Assembly: GCF_020905345.1 (NCBI RefSeq)
Contig: NZ_JAJJMO010000001.1
Location: forward strand, 1,054,001-1,118,000
Source of the DNA: Flavobacterium pisciphilum
Lineage (GTDB): Bacteria > Bacteroidota > Bacteroidia > Flavobacteriales > Flavobacteriaceae
Direction: 5' to 3'
Length of the DNA stretch: 64,000 nt
The position numbers and the translations under genes were made by a program. The stretch's first letter is position 1; each line of letters opens with the position of its first letter. The notes beneath the pieces are model-generated. The model did no database searches. It had not been told where the DNA came from and saw only the letters and a list, made by a program, of their open reading frames with translations. Shown here piece by piece: positions 49,806 through 59,663 of this stretch.

Positions 49806-52634
49806 TTGAAGTTACTTTCTAAACTTATTATTTATACTCTTGTTTTATTTAGTTCAATAAAACTATGCGCTCAGCATCATTCTAAAATGACAGTTGCAGT
49901 AAATCTCGAGCTAAAAACATTGAACATCAGACAGGATATTACTTTTAACAACGTATCGAATGATACTTTAATTTCGGTTGTTCTTAATGATTGGAACAAT
50001 TCATTCTCTGATAAAAATACTCCTCTTGCCAAACGTTTTTCGGATGAGTTTTACAGAGGATTTCATTTAGCCAAACCCGAAGAGCGAGGAAATACAACAA
50101 TTATTAGCTTAACCGATACTCAAGACGGAGCTCTTGCTTGGGAAAGATCTGCTAAAAACCCAGATTATATTATTGTCAAGCTAAACCAGAAACTAGCTCC
50201 TAACGAAACAATCTCTCTGCATCTTACTTATATCGTTAAAATCCCTAGTGATAAATTTACGAGATATGGATTTTCACAAAACGGAAGTCTAAACCTAAAA
50301 AACTGGTTTTTGAGCCCTGCGCGATTTGAAAACCACCGTTTCATAAAATACAACAATTATAATCTAGATGATATTGCAAATGCAACTACCGATTATGAGG
50401 TTGAAATAAAAGTTCCTAATAATTACACTATAACAACCGATTTAGACAAGGTCTCGCAAGAGCAGTTTGAAAAATATAGCAATACCAACTATTCTGGCAA
50501 TAAAAGAACTGATTTCAGCATGTTTATTGAGCCTAAAAATAGTTTTAAAAATTATAAAATTGGCACATTAGAAGTTGCTACAAATTTAAAGAACAACAAT
50601 TTAAACGAAATACAGAAGGCACTTGCTATCAACAAAATTGTAGATTACACGAATACCTATATTGGTAAATACCCACATGATAAAATTACTATTTCGCAAA
50701 TAGATTATGAAAGGAATCCGTTTTATGGCTTGAACCAATTACCTTCATTTATAAATCCGTTTCCTGATACATTTATGTTTGAGATTAAGTTCCTAAAGAC
50801 TTACTTGAATACCTATCTAAAGAATAGTTTACGTCTTGACCCAAGAAAGGACAACTGGATTTATGATGGCATACAGATCTATGTCATGATGAAATACATT
50901 GAAGAAAACTATCCTGACCAAAAAATGATGGGAAGCCTTTCTAAGCTGAAAATTTTAAAAAGCTACAAAATAACAAACCTGAGTTTTAACGAACAGTACA
51001 GTTATTTCTATATGCTTATGGCTCGTAAAAACCTAGACCAACCATTGGGCGACCCAAAAAACACGCTAATAAAGTTTAACGAACAAATTGCGAGCAAATA
51101 CCGAGCTGGACTAAGCCTTAGTTATCTAGATGATTATTTGGGTAACAATAGCGTAAAAACAAGTATTCAGGATTTTTATGAACTTAATAAAATAGAGCAA
51201 GTTAGTCGCACCAATTTTGAAAGTTTAATGAGTTATAACGCCAATAAGAATATCGATTGGTTCTTTGATGTTATAATAAATTCAAGAAAAATAATAGATT
51301 ACAAATTTCACAATGTCTCTAAAACAAAAGACAGCATTACATTTTCTATAAGAAACAAAACCGATACTTACCTTCCTATTCCTGTGTATGGAGTAAAGAA
51401 AAAGGACGTAATGTTTAAACAATGGATTGACACAAAAAGCACCGACACTACATTTACTGTAGAGAGAAAAAATGCTGATAAAATTGTTTTGAATTACGAG
51501 AATGAGGTTCCTGAGTACAATTTGAGAAACAACTGGAAATCCTTAAAAGGATTTTATCCTACCAATCGTCCTATAAAATTTAATTTTGCTAAAGATTTAG
51601 AAGATCCATATTACAATCAGATAATCTATATTCCAACGCTTAACTATAATTATTATGACGGAATTACTCCGGGAATGCGCTTTCATAATAAAACAATATT
51701 AGACAAACCGTTTACTTTTGATATTAACCCTGCTTATTCTATAAAAGCAAAAACGATATCTGGCTCGTCTTCTTTCTCTTTTGTTCAAAATTATAGAAAT
51801 AGCACTTTATATAATGTGAAGTATTCCTTTTCTGAAGCCTATTTTCATTATGCTCCCGACGCAACGTACCTAAAATTAAATCCAATGGTACAGTTACGAA
51901 TTAGAGCAGAAAATTTTCGTGACAATAGAAAACAGCTTATTACAATGCGACAGGTCATTGTAAATCGTGAGAAAAGCAATTATATTACGGACAATTCTAG
52001 TCCGAATTATTCTGTATTCAATGCTCGTTATTTTAATACAAAAACTGAGATTACGAATCATTTTAATTTTATGTCGGAAGTACAATTTGCTAGCGAATTT
52101 GGGAAACTTGCCAGTGAAATAGAATTCAGAAAACTGTTTGAAAACAATCGACAAATTAATCTTAGAATGTACGCTGGAGCGTTTTTATACAACAACACCA
52201 ATTCTGATTATTTTAGTTTCGGTATTGATCGCCCAACTGATTATTTGTTTGACTATAATTATTATGGTCGATCTGAAAGTACTGGTATTTTTAGTCAGCA
52301 ATATATAATGGCTGAAGGGGGCTTTAAATCCAAATTAATTCCTCAATTTGCCAATCAATGGATAACAACATTAAATGCAAGTTACTCTCTTTGGAACTGG
52401 ATTGAAGCTTATGGTGATGTTGGTTTTATTAAAAGTAAAGGTCGTTCGGAAACATTTATATATGACAGTGGTATTCGATTAAATTTTGTGCCAGATTACT
52501 TTGAATTGTATTTTCCTGTGTATTCTAATAATGGATGGGAAATTTCTCAAGATAAATATGGCGAAAAAATACGATTTGTAGTTACTTTATCCCCTAAAAC
52601 ATTAACCAATCTTTTTACAAGAAAGTGGTTTTAA
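49806..52634 (+). CDS. Degenerate M1-peptidase-like protein with C-terminal beta-barrel-like region
   Basis: A 942-residue secreted protein with signal peptide MKLLSKLIIYTLVLFSSIK; it starts at TTG 49806 because the signal peptide begins exactly there and no earlier or near ATG exists. Residues about 25-500 follow the M1 aminopeptidase layout: an N-terminal beta domain, then the catalytic helix region. The zinc motif HEXXH is replaced by FEIKF at 325-329 and the W-x-x-E-G segment by WIYDG (351-355); no HEXXH occurs anywhere. About 560-942 is strand-rich with aromatic ends and an RKWF terminus, like an outer-membrane barrel. I infer a non-catalytic or altered M1 domain anchored at the outer membrane. 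Confidence 0.7.
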   Translation: MKLLSKLIIYTLVLFSSIKLCAQHHSKMTVAVNLELKTLNIRQDITFNNVSNDTLISVVLNDWNNSFSDKNTPLAKRFSDEFYRGFHLAKPEERGNTTIISLTDTQDGALAWERSAKNPDYIIVKLNQKLAPNETISLHLTYIVKIPSDKFTRYGFSQNGSLNLKNWFLSPARFENHRFIKYNNYNLDDIANATTDYEVEIKVPNNYTITTDLDKVSQEQFEKYSNTNYSGNKRTDFSMFIEPKNSFKNYKIGTLEVATNLKNNNLNEIQKALAINKIVDYTNTYIGKYPHDKITISQIDYERNPFYGLNQLPSFINPFPDTFMFEIKFLKTYLNTYLKNSLRLDPRKDNWIYDGIQIYVMMKYIEENYPDQKMMGSLSKLKILKSYKITNLSFNEQYSYFYMLMARKNLDQPLGDPKNTLIKFNEQIASKYRAGLSLSYLDDYLGNNSVKTSIQDFYELNKIEQVSRTNFESLMSYNANKNIDWFFDVIINSRKIIDYKFHNVSKTKDSITFSIRNKTDTYLPIPVYGVKKKDVMFKQWIDTKSTDTTFTVERKNADKIVLNYENEVPEYNLRNNWKSLKGFYPTNRPIKFNFAKDLEDPYYNQIIYIPTLNYNYYDGITPGMRFHNKTILDKPFTFDINPAYSIKAKTISGSSSFSFVQNYRNSTLYNVKYSFSEAYFHYAPDATYLKLNPMVQLRIRAENFRDNRKQLITMRQVIVNREKSNYITDNSSPNYSVFNARYFNTKTEITNHFNFMSEVQFASEFGKLASEIEFRKLFENNRQINLRMYAGAFLYNNTNSDYFSFGIDRPTDYLFDYNYYGRSESTGIFSQQYIMAEGGFKSKLIPQFANQWITTLNASYSLWNWIEAYGDVGFIKSKGRSETFIYDSGIRLNFVPDYFELYFPVYSNNGWEISQDKYGEKIRFVVTLSPKTLTNLFTRKWF

Positions 52635-52821
52635 TCAAACATAAATTAAATAAAACATAAATTATTATCACAAAATTACACAAAACAATAAAAATACCAT
52701 AAAAAAAGCATCCTGTAATACCCATTTAAATACAGATAATTAAATTATATTTTTTTTAACGAATTATGATAATTGCTACTTTTTAAGTAATTTTGTGACC
52801 TAACATGACCCTTTCCAGATT

Positions 52822-55227
52822 ATGATAAAAGAAAAAAACAATACTACACTTACTTTCGAAGATTTCAAAACCGAAGTCTTGAACGACTACAGAATCGCTA
52901 TAATCAGCAGGGAATGTAGCTTAATAGGTCGTAAAGAAGTATTGACAGGAAAAGCCAAATTTGGAATTTTTGGCGATGGAAAAGAAGTCCCTCAATTAGC
53001 GATGGCTAAGGCTTTCAAGAATGGTGACTTCCGCTCAGGATACTACCGCGATCAAACTTTTATGATGGCAATTGGAGAATTAACTCCTAAACAATTTTTT
53101 GCTGGTTTATACGGGCATACCGATTTAGATTTTGATCCAATGTCGGCAGGAAGACAAATGGGTGGACACTTTGTTACTCATAGTTTAAATGAAGATGGTT
53201 CTTGGAAAGATCTAACTAAACAAAAAAATTCTAGTGCCGATATCTCTCCTACTGCTGGGCAAATGCCAAGATTATTAGGACTTGCTCAGGCATCTAAAAT
53301 ATATAGAAATGTTGATGATATAAAAATCAAAGATAATTTCTCGGTTAATGGTAACGAAATTGCTTGGGGAACTATCGGAAACGCTAGTACATCTGAAGGT
53401 TTATTTTTTGAAACCATAAACGCTGCTGGAGTACTTCAAGTACCAATGGTAATGAGTGTTTGGGATGATGAATACGGAATTTCGGTTCACGCAAGACATC
53501 AAACTACTAAAGAAAATATTTCTGAAATATTAAAAGGATACCAACGCGACGAAAACTCTAACGGATATGAAATCTTTAGAGTAAAAGGTTGGGATTACGC
53601 TGAATTAATAGCTACTTATGAAGAGGCAGCTGCTATTGCACGCGAAAAACATATTCCTGTATTAATTCACGTTAATGAATTAACACAACCTCAAGGACAC
53701 TCTACTTCTGGTTCTCACGAACGTTATAAGAATGCAGCTCGTCTGGCTTGGGAAAAAGATTTTGACTGTATTCGTCAAATGAAATTATGGATGATTGCTA
53801 TTAATATTGCATCTCCTGAAGAATTGGATGAAATGGAACTTGAATTGAAAAAAGAAGTTCTTGATGCTAAAAAAGAAGCATGGAGTTCTTTTATAGATCC
53901 TATTATTCAAGATCAAAAAGAATTACTTTCTTTATTAGAAAGTATTGCTCCAAAAAGCGCAAACAAAGACCTAATATTAAAACTTACAGCTGACTTAAGC
54001 GCTATAAAATCACCACTTAAAAAGGAGATGCTTGCTGTTGCACGTAAAGTATTGCGTTTAATTGTAAATGAAGACTGCAGAACCGAGCTATCAAGCTGGA
54101 TTACTTCTTACATTGCTACAACTCAAGAAAAATTTAGCAGTAATTTATTCTCTGACTCTGATTTAAATGTTTTCTCTGTTGAGAAGGTACTACCTAAATA
54201 CGAAGCAAATAGCTTAGACGTTGATGGAAGAATGATTGTAAGAGATAATTTTGATGCTTTGTTTACAAAATATCCTGAAACATTAATCTTTGGAGAAGAT
54301 GTAGGAAACATTGGTGACGTTAACCAAGGTCTAGAAGGTATGCAAGAAAAATATGGAGAACTTCGTGTTGCCGATGTAGGTATTCGTGAAGCAACCATAA
54401 TTGGTCAAGGAATCGGAATGGCTTTGAGAGGATTGCGTCCTATTGCTGAAATTCAGTATTTAGATTATTTACTATATGCAATCCAAATCATGAGTGATGA
54501 TTTGGCTACTTTACAATATAGAACTGTAGGTAAACAAAAAGCACCATTAATCGTTAGAACACGTGGTCACCGTTTAGAGGGTATCTGGCATTCGGGTTCA
54601 CCGATGGGAATGATTATAAATGCTATCCGCGGAATTCATGTATTAGTACCAAGAAACATGACTCAAGCAGCTGGATTCTACAATACTTTATTAGAATGTG
54701 ACGAGCCTGCTCTTGTAATCGAATGTTTAAACGGATATAGATTAAAAGAAAAAGCACCAAGCAACTATGGAGAATTCAAAACTCCGATTGGGGTTATTGA
54801 AACGCTAAGAGAAGGTAAAGATATTACCCTTGTTTCATACGGTTCAACGTTACGATTAGTAGAACAAGCAGCTACTGAATTATTACAAGCTGGTATCGAT
54901 TGTGAAGTTATCGATTTACAATCTCTACTTCCTTTTGATGTTAATCAAGACATTGTAAAAAGTATCGCAAAAACTAATCGCTTATTAGTAATCGACGAAG
55001 ATTTACCAGGTGGGGCTTCTGCTTTTATCTTGCAACAAATTGTTGAGCAACAAGACGCCTATTTACATTTAGATAGCAAACCACAAACATTAACTGCTAA
55101 AGCTCACAGACCTGCTTATGGTACTGATGGAGATTACTTTTCTAAGCCTTCTACTGAAGATATTTATGAAAAAGTATACAGCATGATGAATGAGGTAAAT
55201 CCATCGAAATATCCTAATTTATACTAA
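52822..55227 (+). CDS. 2-oxoacid dehydrogenase E1, fused alpha and beta subunits (branched-chain type)
   Basis: An 801-residue fusion of E1-alpha (about 1-400) and E1-beta (about 450-801). The thiamine diphosphate site is in the alpha part, GTIGNASTSEGLFFETINAA, followed by VMSVWDDEYGISV. The beta part has FGEDVGNIGDVNQGL and VADVGIREATIIGQ. Separate subunits are usual elsewhere; fusion is common in Flavobacteria. It decarboxylates branched-chain 2-oxoacids, giving acyl-CoA starters for iso-fatty acids when joined with E2 and E3, which are not in this window. TAATTTTG at 52788-52795 is a possible -7 element. A terminator follows. Confidence 0.9.
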   Translation: MIKEKNNTTLTFEDFKTEVLNDYRIAIISRECSLIGRKEVLTGKAKFGIFGDGKEVPQLAMAKAFKNGDFRSGYYRDQTFMMAIGELTPKQFFAGLYGHTDLDFDPMSAGRQMGGHFVTHSLNEDGSWKDLTKQKNSSADISPTAGQMPRLLGLAQASKIYRNVDDIKIKDNFSVNGNEIAWGTIGNASTSEGLFFETINAAGVLQVPMVMSVWDDEYGISVHARHQTTKENISEILKGYQRDENSNGYEIFRVKGWDYAELIATYEEAAAIAREKHIPVLIHVNELTQPQGHSTSGSHERYKNAARLAWEKDFDCIRQMKLWMIAINIASPEELDEMELELKKEVLDAKKEAWSSFIDPIIQDQKELLSLLESIAPKSANKDLILKLTADLSAIKSPLKKEMLAVARKVLRLIVNEDCRTELSSWITSYIATTQEKFSSNLFSDSDLNVFSVEKVLPKYEANSLDVDGRMIVRDNFDALFTKYPETLIFGEDVGNIGDVNQGLEGMQEKYGELRVADVGIREATIIGQGIGMALRGLRPIAEIQYLDYLLYAIQIMSDDLATLQYRTVGKQKAPLIVRTRGHRLEGIWHSGSPMGMIINAIRGIHVLVPRNMTQAAGFYNTLLECDEPALVIECLNGYRLKEKAPSNYGEFKTPIGVIETLREGKDITLVSYGSTLRLVEQAATELLQAGIDCEVIDLQSLLPFDVNQDIVKSIAKTNRLLVIDEDLPGGASAFILQQIVEQQDAYLHLDSKPQTLTAKAHRPAYGTDGDYFSKPSTEDIYEKVYSMMNEVNPSKYPNLY

Positions 55228-55251
55228 GAATTTAGTTTCGATTTAAATATA

Positions 55252-55279
55252 AAAAAAGCTCCAAATTTGGAGCTTTTTT
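55252..55279. terminator. Bidirectional terminator between the E1 gene and kdsB
   Basis: Perfect palindromic hairpin AAAAAAGCTCCAAA / TTTGGAGCTTTTTT with T run on both strands, 25 bases past the E1 stop. Confidence 0.93.
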
Positions 55280-55384
55280 ATTTTTTATCAATTTATATTT
55301 TTCATTTGTCCGCAAAAGCTACTATAACTTCTTCTTCGTTTAAACAATAAAAAAGAATTCAAAAACAGTAACTAAATCAGTTTG

Positions 55385-56119
55385 CTACTTCGAATTCAAT
55401 AATACTTTTGCTCTTTCTAAATCTTCTGGAGTGTCTATACCTATTCCCACATGAGTAGTTTCAACCATTCTAATACGCTTTCCAAACTCAAGGTAACGCA
55501 ATTGTTCCAACTTCTCTGAAGCTTCAAGAGATTTCATAGGAAGGCTGTAAAAATCTAATAAAGCCTGTTTTCTAAAAGCATAAATTCCGATATGCTGAAA
55601 ATAACGAACACCTACATCTTTATCTCTAGGATATGGGATTACTGAACGAGAAAAATACAAAGCAAATCCGCTTTGATCTACCACAACTTTTACATTATTT
55701 GGGTTATTTATTTCTGCTTCATCTTTGATTTCACGCATTAAAGATGCCAAATCAACTTTTTTATCCAAGTCATTTCTAAACACTTCAATAACCTTTGCCA
55801 ATGGTTCTGCATCAATAAAAGGCTCGTCACCTTGAACATTAACTACAATATCAACATCTAAACTTTGTATCGCCTCGGCAATCCTATCACTTCCCGATTC
55901 ATGCTCTTTGACACTCATTATAGCTTTTCCTCCATTCGAGACAATTTCATCGAATATAATATCAGAATCAGTCACAACAAATACATCATCAAACAAGTTG
56001 GTTTGCATTGCAGCTTGATACGTTCTTAAGATTACTGTTTTGCCTCCCAAATCTTGCATCAATTTCGCTGGAAATCTTGTAGAAGCGTAACGTGCGGGAA
56101 TAACTGCTATTATTTTCAT
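55385..56119 (-). CDS. kdsB: 3-deoxy-manno-octulosonate cytidylyltransferase
   Basis: A 244-residue nucleotidyltransferase. [14 protein letters not shown] is the CTP-binding signature, [14 protein letters not shown] the central motif, and [13 protein letters not shown] plus [12 protein letters not shown] are typical of KdsB. It activates Kdo as CMP-Kdo for lipopolysaccharide. It is a single gene; a possible -7 element (TATATTTG on the minus strand) lies at 56154-56161. Confidence 0.95.
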   Translation of the reverse strand: MKIIAVIPARYASTRFPAKLMQDLGGKTVILRTYQAAMQTNLFDDVFVVTDSDIIFDEIVSNGGKAIMSVKEHESGSDRIAEAIQSLDVDIVVNVQGDEPFIDAEPLAKVIEVFRNDLDKKVDLASLMREIKDEAEINNPNNVKVVVDQSGFALYFSRSVIPYPRDKDVGVRYFQHIGIYAFRKQALLDFYSLPMKSLEASEKLEQLRYLEFGKRIRMVETTHVGIGIDTPEDLERAKVLLNSK

Positions 56120-56265
56120 TTTTGATAGTATTATTAAAGTTCAATCCTAAAAACAAATATACCTATTCACAATCAGGTTTTAAAAAATTATTTATAACAT
56201 ATTTCCTAAATAATTAAACTTTAATGTATTATAAAATATTTATTTTTATAAGAAAAAATAAATAC

Positions 56266-57585
56266 ATGAAAAGATCATTAGCACTTCTCCCTCTCTATTT
56301 CTTTTTAGCTATACATAGCTCATTTGCACAAAAAAATGAAGCATCAATTATAAACTCTTTCTCAGATAGAATTTTTCCCGGTCATGGTTATCTGCCATTA
56401 GGAGATATAAAATGGAAATTTAAAACTGATGGAAAAATCTTTTCTTCGCCAATAGCAAAAAATGGAATTATATTTATTGGCAGTGAAGATGGATATCTGT
56501 ATGCTATTGAGGAAAAGTCTGGAAATCTAAAATGGAAGTTTAAAACTAATGGAGCTGTTCATAGCTCACCAAGTATCTACGAAAACACAATCTATTTTGG
56601 TAGTTTTGATGGTTATTATTATGCCGTAAATACTAAAACAGGAAAACAAATTTGGAAATTCAAAACTGGAGGCGAAAACTGGTACAGAGAGACTGGAGTT
56701 GAGGGGGAAATGGACAATTTATGGGATTATTTTTTATCATCACCTGTAATTTACAAAGACGACAAACAAGCCTCAATTCTTTTTGGAAGTAGCGATGGGA
56801 ACGTATATTCACTTGATGCAAAAAAAGGAAGCCTAAACTGGAAATTTAAAACCGATGGCCCGATTCATAGCACACCAGTTATAGATAAAAACATATTGTA
56901 TATTGGCGGATGGGATGCTAATTTATATGCTATCAATTGCACTACAGGAAAAGAAAAATGGAAGTTTTCAACAAGTACTAAAATAGGATTCAAAGGAATT
57001 CAATCGTCTGTTGCTGTTGCTGATGGAATGGTCTATTTTGGAGCTAGAGACCCTTACCTTTTTGCTTTAGACTCAGAAACAGGAAAGGAAATTTGGAGAT
57101 ATGATGCCGAAAATTCATGGATTCTTAGCTCGGCAGTACTATTAAACAACATTCTATATGTAGGTACTTCAGACACCTATGCGTTACTTGCATTAGATTC
57201 TAAAACTGGAAAAGAACTCTATCGCTTTAAAACCAATGGATACGTATATTCATCGCCTGCAATTGCTGGAAACACTATTTATTTTGGAGACTTTACAGGT
57301 AACTTCTTTTCTCTAGATATCCTTTCGGCGGGCAAAATATCAAAGCTTATAAGTACAGATGCAAGAAAAAAACATGCTGGCGAAATACTAAAAAACGATG
57401 AGCTAGATTTTATTTACGCAGCCAAAGGCTCAGATTTATCCCAATATAAGGAGAGCAAAAAAGTGATGGATGAATTCTATAAACTTGGACCGATTGTTTC
57501 TTCTCCATTCATTAGCAACAATACTGTTTATTTTGGAAGTGCCGATGGGTATTTTTATGCAATTGGCTTAACTTCTTCATATTAA
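56266..57585 (+). CDS. Secreted PQQ-type beta-propeller protein
   Basis: A 439-residue protein with signal peptide (MKRSLALLPLYFFLAIHSSFAQ). About seven or eight WD-like PQQ blades repeat the pattern GxIxWKFKTDGxxxSSPxxxxGxIYFGSxDGxLYAL, e.g. around residues 65, 105, 200, 245, 285 and 330. The propeller fold is sure. There are no catalytic dehydrogenase residues, so it is more likely a scaffold or BamB-like binding protein than an enzyme. I use ATG at 56266, where the signal peptide begins; the ATG at 56224 would add a non-signal 14-residue head. Confidence 0.87.
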   Translation: MKRSLALLPLYFFLAIHSSFAQKNEASIINSFSDRIFPGHGYLPLGDIKWKFKTDGKIFSSPIAKNGIIFIGSEDGYLYAIEEKSGNLKWKFKTNGAVHSSPSIYENTIYFGSFDGYYYAVNTKTGKQIWKFKTGGENWYRETGVEGEMDNLWDYFLSSPVIYKDDKQASILFGSSDGNVYSLDAKKGSLNWKFKTDGPIHSTPVIDKNILYIGGWDANLYAINCTTGKEKWKFSTSTKIGFKGIQSSVAVADGMVYFGARDPYLFALDSETGKEIWRYDAENSWILSSAVLLNNILYVGTSDTYALLALDSKTGKELYRFKTNGYVYSSPAIAGNTIYFGDFTGNFFSLDILSAGKISKLISTDARKKHAGEILKNDELDFIYAAKGSDLSQYKESKKVMDEFYKLGPIVSSPFISNNTVYFGSADGYFYAIGLTSSY

Positions 57586-57676
57586 AATTATTTTAGCATG
57601 GAATTAAAATCAACCGTAAAGGATGAAAATATTGTGAGATGTAAATTGTGAGATGTCAGATGGAAACTGAGACTGC

Positions 57677-57753
57677 AAACTGGAAACTAAAATCAACCGC
57701 AAAGAACGCAAAGATTTACGCAAGGGACGCAAATACTGTTTTAACAGCAAGAT
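57677..57753. repeat. 77-base direct repeat, copy 1
   Basis: Begins AAACTGGAAACTAAAATC and contains CGCAAAGAACGCAAAG, ending ACTGTTTTAACAGCAAGAT. It is identical to 57781-57857, 104 bases apart. It occurs in the gap between the propeller gene and the broken dioxygenase. The ACGCAAAG units resemble dispersed repeats found in Bacteroidota. Confidence 0.9.
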
Positions 57754-57780
57754 GTAAACTGAGATGAAGACTGGGACTGG

Positions 57781-57857
57781 AAACTGGAAACTAAAATCAA
57801 CCGCAAAGAACGCAAAGATTTACGCAAGGGACGCAAATACTGTTTTAACAGCAAGAT
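57781..57857. repeat. 77-base direct repeat, copy 2
   Basis: Identical to copy 1. Its right end at 57857 is exactly where the dioxygenase gene fragment begins. Confidence 0.9.
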
Positions 57858-58059
57858 CCCCTTTGGTATACCAATGTGCCGAAATACACGAAATTGCATT
57901 GGGTTGCGGCAATGTCTTCGCTAAGTTTCTAAATCCAGCTACAAACTCATTTTCTTCGATAGCATTCATGGGACTTCCATGCCCTAAAAACAAAACTGGC
58001 ATTCTATCAGTATTCGAAAAAGTTTGCGAAATAGTATGTAAGTCGTTTAATGTATTCAT
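57858..58059 (-). pseudogene. Truncated DODA-type (YgiD/LigB) extradiol dioxygenase
   Basis: Reading the minus strand from the ATG at 58059: the first 67 or so residues contain PVLFLGHGSPMNAIEENEF and ISAHWYTKG, the N-terminal metal-ligand region of 4,5-DOPA dioxygenase-like proteins, normally about 260-280 residues. After ...HWYTKG the frame runs into the 77-base repeat (LAVKTVFASLA) and stops. The C-terminal three quarters, with the rest of the active site, are missing, so it cannot be functional. It is probably the relic of a deletion between repeats. Confidence 0.85.
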
Positions 58060-58085
58060 AATCTAAGCTAAATTTTTCTTATTGA

Positions 58086-59510
58086 TTACTCAACAAAATG
58101 TTCATCTTTAAAGCCTATCAGATACAACTTATTTTTTGCTCTTGTCATAGCTGTGTACAGCCAGCGAATGTAATCCCTGTCGATTCCGTTTGGCAAATAA
58201 GGCTGCTCAATAAATACCGTATCCCATTGTCCTCCTTGTGATTTATGACAAGTTATTGCATAAGAGAATTTCACTTGTAAACCATTAAAATATTCATTGG
58301 CTTTTACTTTTTGGAACTTCTTATACTTTGTAGTTTCACTTTCGTAATCCTTCATTACCTCTTCATACAATCGATTCGATTCTTCGTAGGTCAATGATGG
58401 AGACTCGCTTTTAATAGTATCCAACAACAAAACTGTTTCAAAAGGTTTTTGGTTTGGATAATCGACCATTCGTATTTTTACTTTAGCAAATTTAAAACCA
58501 TATAACTCCTGAATACTGAAGATTTCCAAGATCTCAATAATATCTCCATTGGCAATAAAACCTGCTTCATCTGAATCTTTTAACCAGAAATAATTATTCT
58601 TAACCACCATCAAGAAATCTCCCGTAGAAAGATCACTCTCCTTAAATAAGATTTTGGTTCTAATTTGCTCATTGTACTGATTGGCTCTTTTATTAGAACG
58701 TACAATAAATGCGGTATCTTCTATACTATAATTACTATAAGCTGAGTTAATCGCATCCTGAATATCGTAACCATCTGTTAATCGTACAATATCCTTGAAT
58801 TTTTTCACATCAAATCTAAACTCGGTAATAAAGCTCTCTTTTAGCAATTCACGCAATTCAGTAGCATTAAATAATATTCCAGAGTTTTCTTCCTGACGCA
58901 TTACCTCATCAAGTTCGATATGCTCAATTTCTTTATTATAATGTACACTCAGTGTGTGAATATCAAGGGCTGGACTAATGTCTAAATTTACTGGAGGCAA
59001 CTGGGCTGTATCTCCCAAAAGAATCATTTTGCAATTGGTTCCCGAATACACATACGAAATCAAATCATCTAATAAAGATCCGTTTTCATATAATTTAGAA
59101 TCTGAGTTACTATCTGAAATCATCGATGCCTCATCGACGATAAAAATGGTGTTTTTATGTTTATTTTGCTGAATGGTAAACGAAACGCCGCCACCTGAAG
59201 CTTTTTTAGGAAAATATATTTTTTTATGAATCGTAAAAGCTGGTTTACTCGAATAATTTGCAATTACCTTAGCTGCGCGACCTGTTGGTGCAAGCAATAC
59301 ATATTTCTTATCAATGTCGATTAAATTATTTACAATCGTCGAAATTACTGTAGTTTTTCCTGTTCCTGCATACCCTTTAAGTACAAAAATAGTCTCATTT
59401 GCTGTATCGGTTAAAAATATAGCAATCTTTTGAAAAAAAATATCCTGTTTATATGTAGGAGAAAAAGGAAACTTTCTTTGTAAAAGACTATAAAACAGGG
59501 AAGAACTCAT
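58086..59510 (-). CDS. RecD-like ATP-dependent DNA helicase (UvrD_C_2 superfamily 1)
   Basis: A 474-residue SF1B helicase. Walker A GYAGTGKTTVI, Walker B IFIVDEASMIS, GDTAQLPP (motif III), and near the C terminus YAITCHKSQGGQWDTVFIEQ and WLYTAMTRAKNKLYLIGF (motifs V-VI). It resembles the RecD/ExoV-alpha-type helicases common in Bacteroidota, without the RecB partner here. Likely repair or recombination role, 5'-3' polarity by family. It is transcribed toward the broken dioxygenase. Confidence 0.9.
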   Translation of the reverse strand: MSSSLFYSLLQRKFPFSPTYKQDIFFQKIAIFLTDTANETIFVLKGYAGTGKTTVISTIVNNLIDIDKKYVLLAPTGRAAKVIANYSSKPAFTIHKKIYFPKKASGGGVSFTIQQNKHKNTIFIVDEASMISDSNSDSKLYENGSLLDDLISYVYSGTNCKMILLGDTAQLPPVNLDISPALDIHTLSVHYNKEIEHIELDEVMRQEENSGILFNATELRELLKESFITEFRFDVKKFKDIVRLTDGYDIQDAINSAYSNYSIEDTAFIVRSNKRANQYNEQIRTKILFKESDLSTGDFLMVVKNNYFWLKDSDEAGFIANGDIIEILEIFSIQELYGFKFAKVKIRMVDYPNQKPFETVLLLDTIKSESPSLTYEESNRLYEEVMKDYESETTKYKKFQKVKANEYFNGLQVKFSYAITCHKSQGGQWDTVFIEQPYLPNGIDRDYIRWLYTAMTRAKNKLYLIGFKDEHFVE

Positions 59511-59663
59511 AACGATTATTTTAATGTAAAATTATCATCAAATATAGGTATCAAACGCGAGGGAACCACATAAAATCCCAAATGAATAAAAAAAAATTGT
59601 AAGTTTGTCATCACGTATAATTCTATCTTGATTCTTAACAAGAATTGAATTCTAAAACCATTT

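Noticed and set aside
57677..57857. CRISPR array
   Set aside because: Only two copies of a 77-base unit, too long for a CRISPR repeat, and no cas genes.
57764..58066. A 100-codon plus-strand frame
   Set aside because: It is antisense to the dioxygenase relic and includes the 77-base repeat; the minus strand shows true family motifs.
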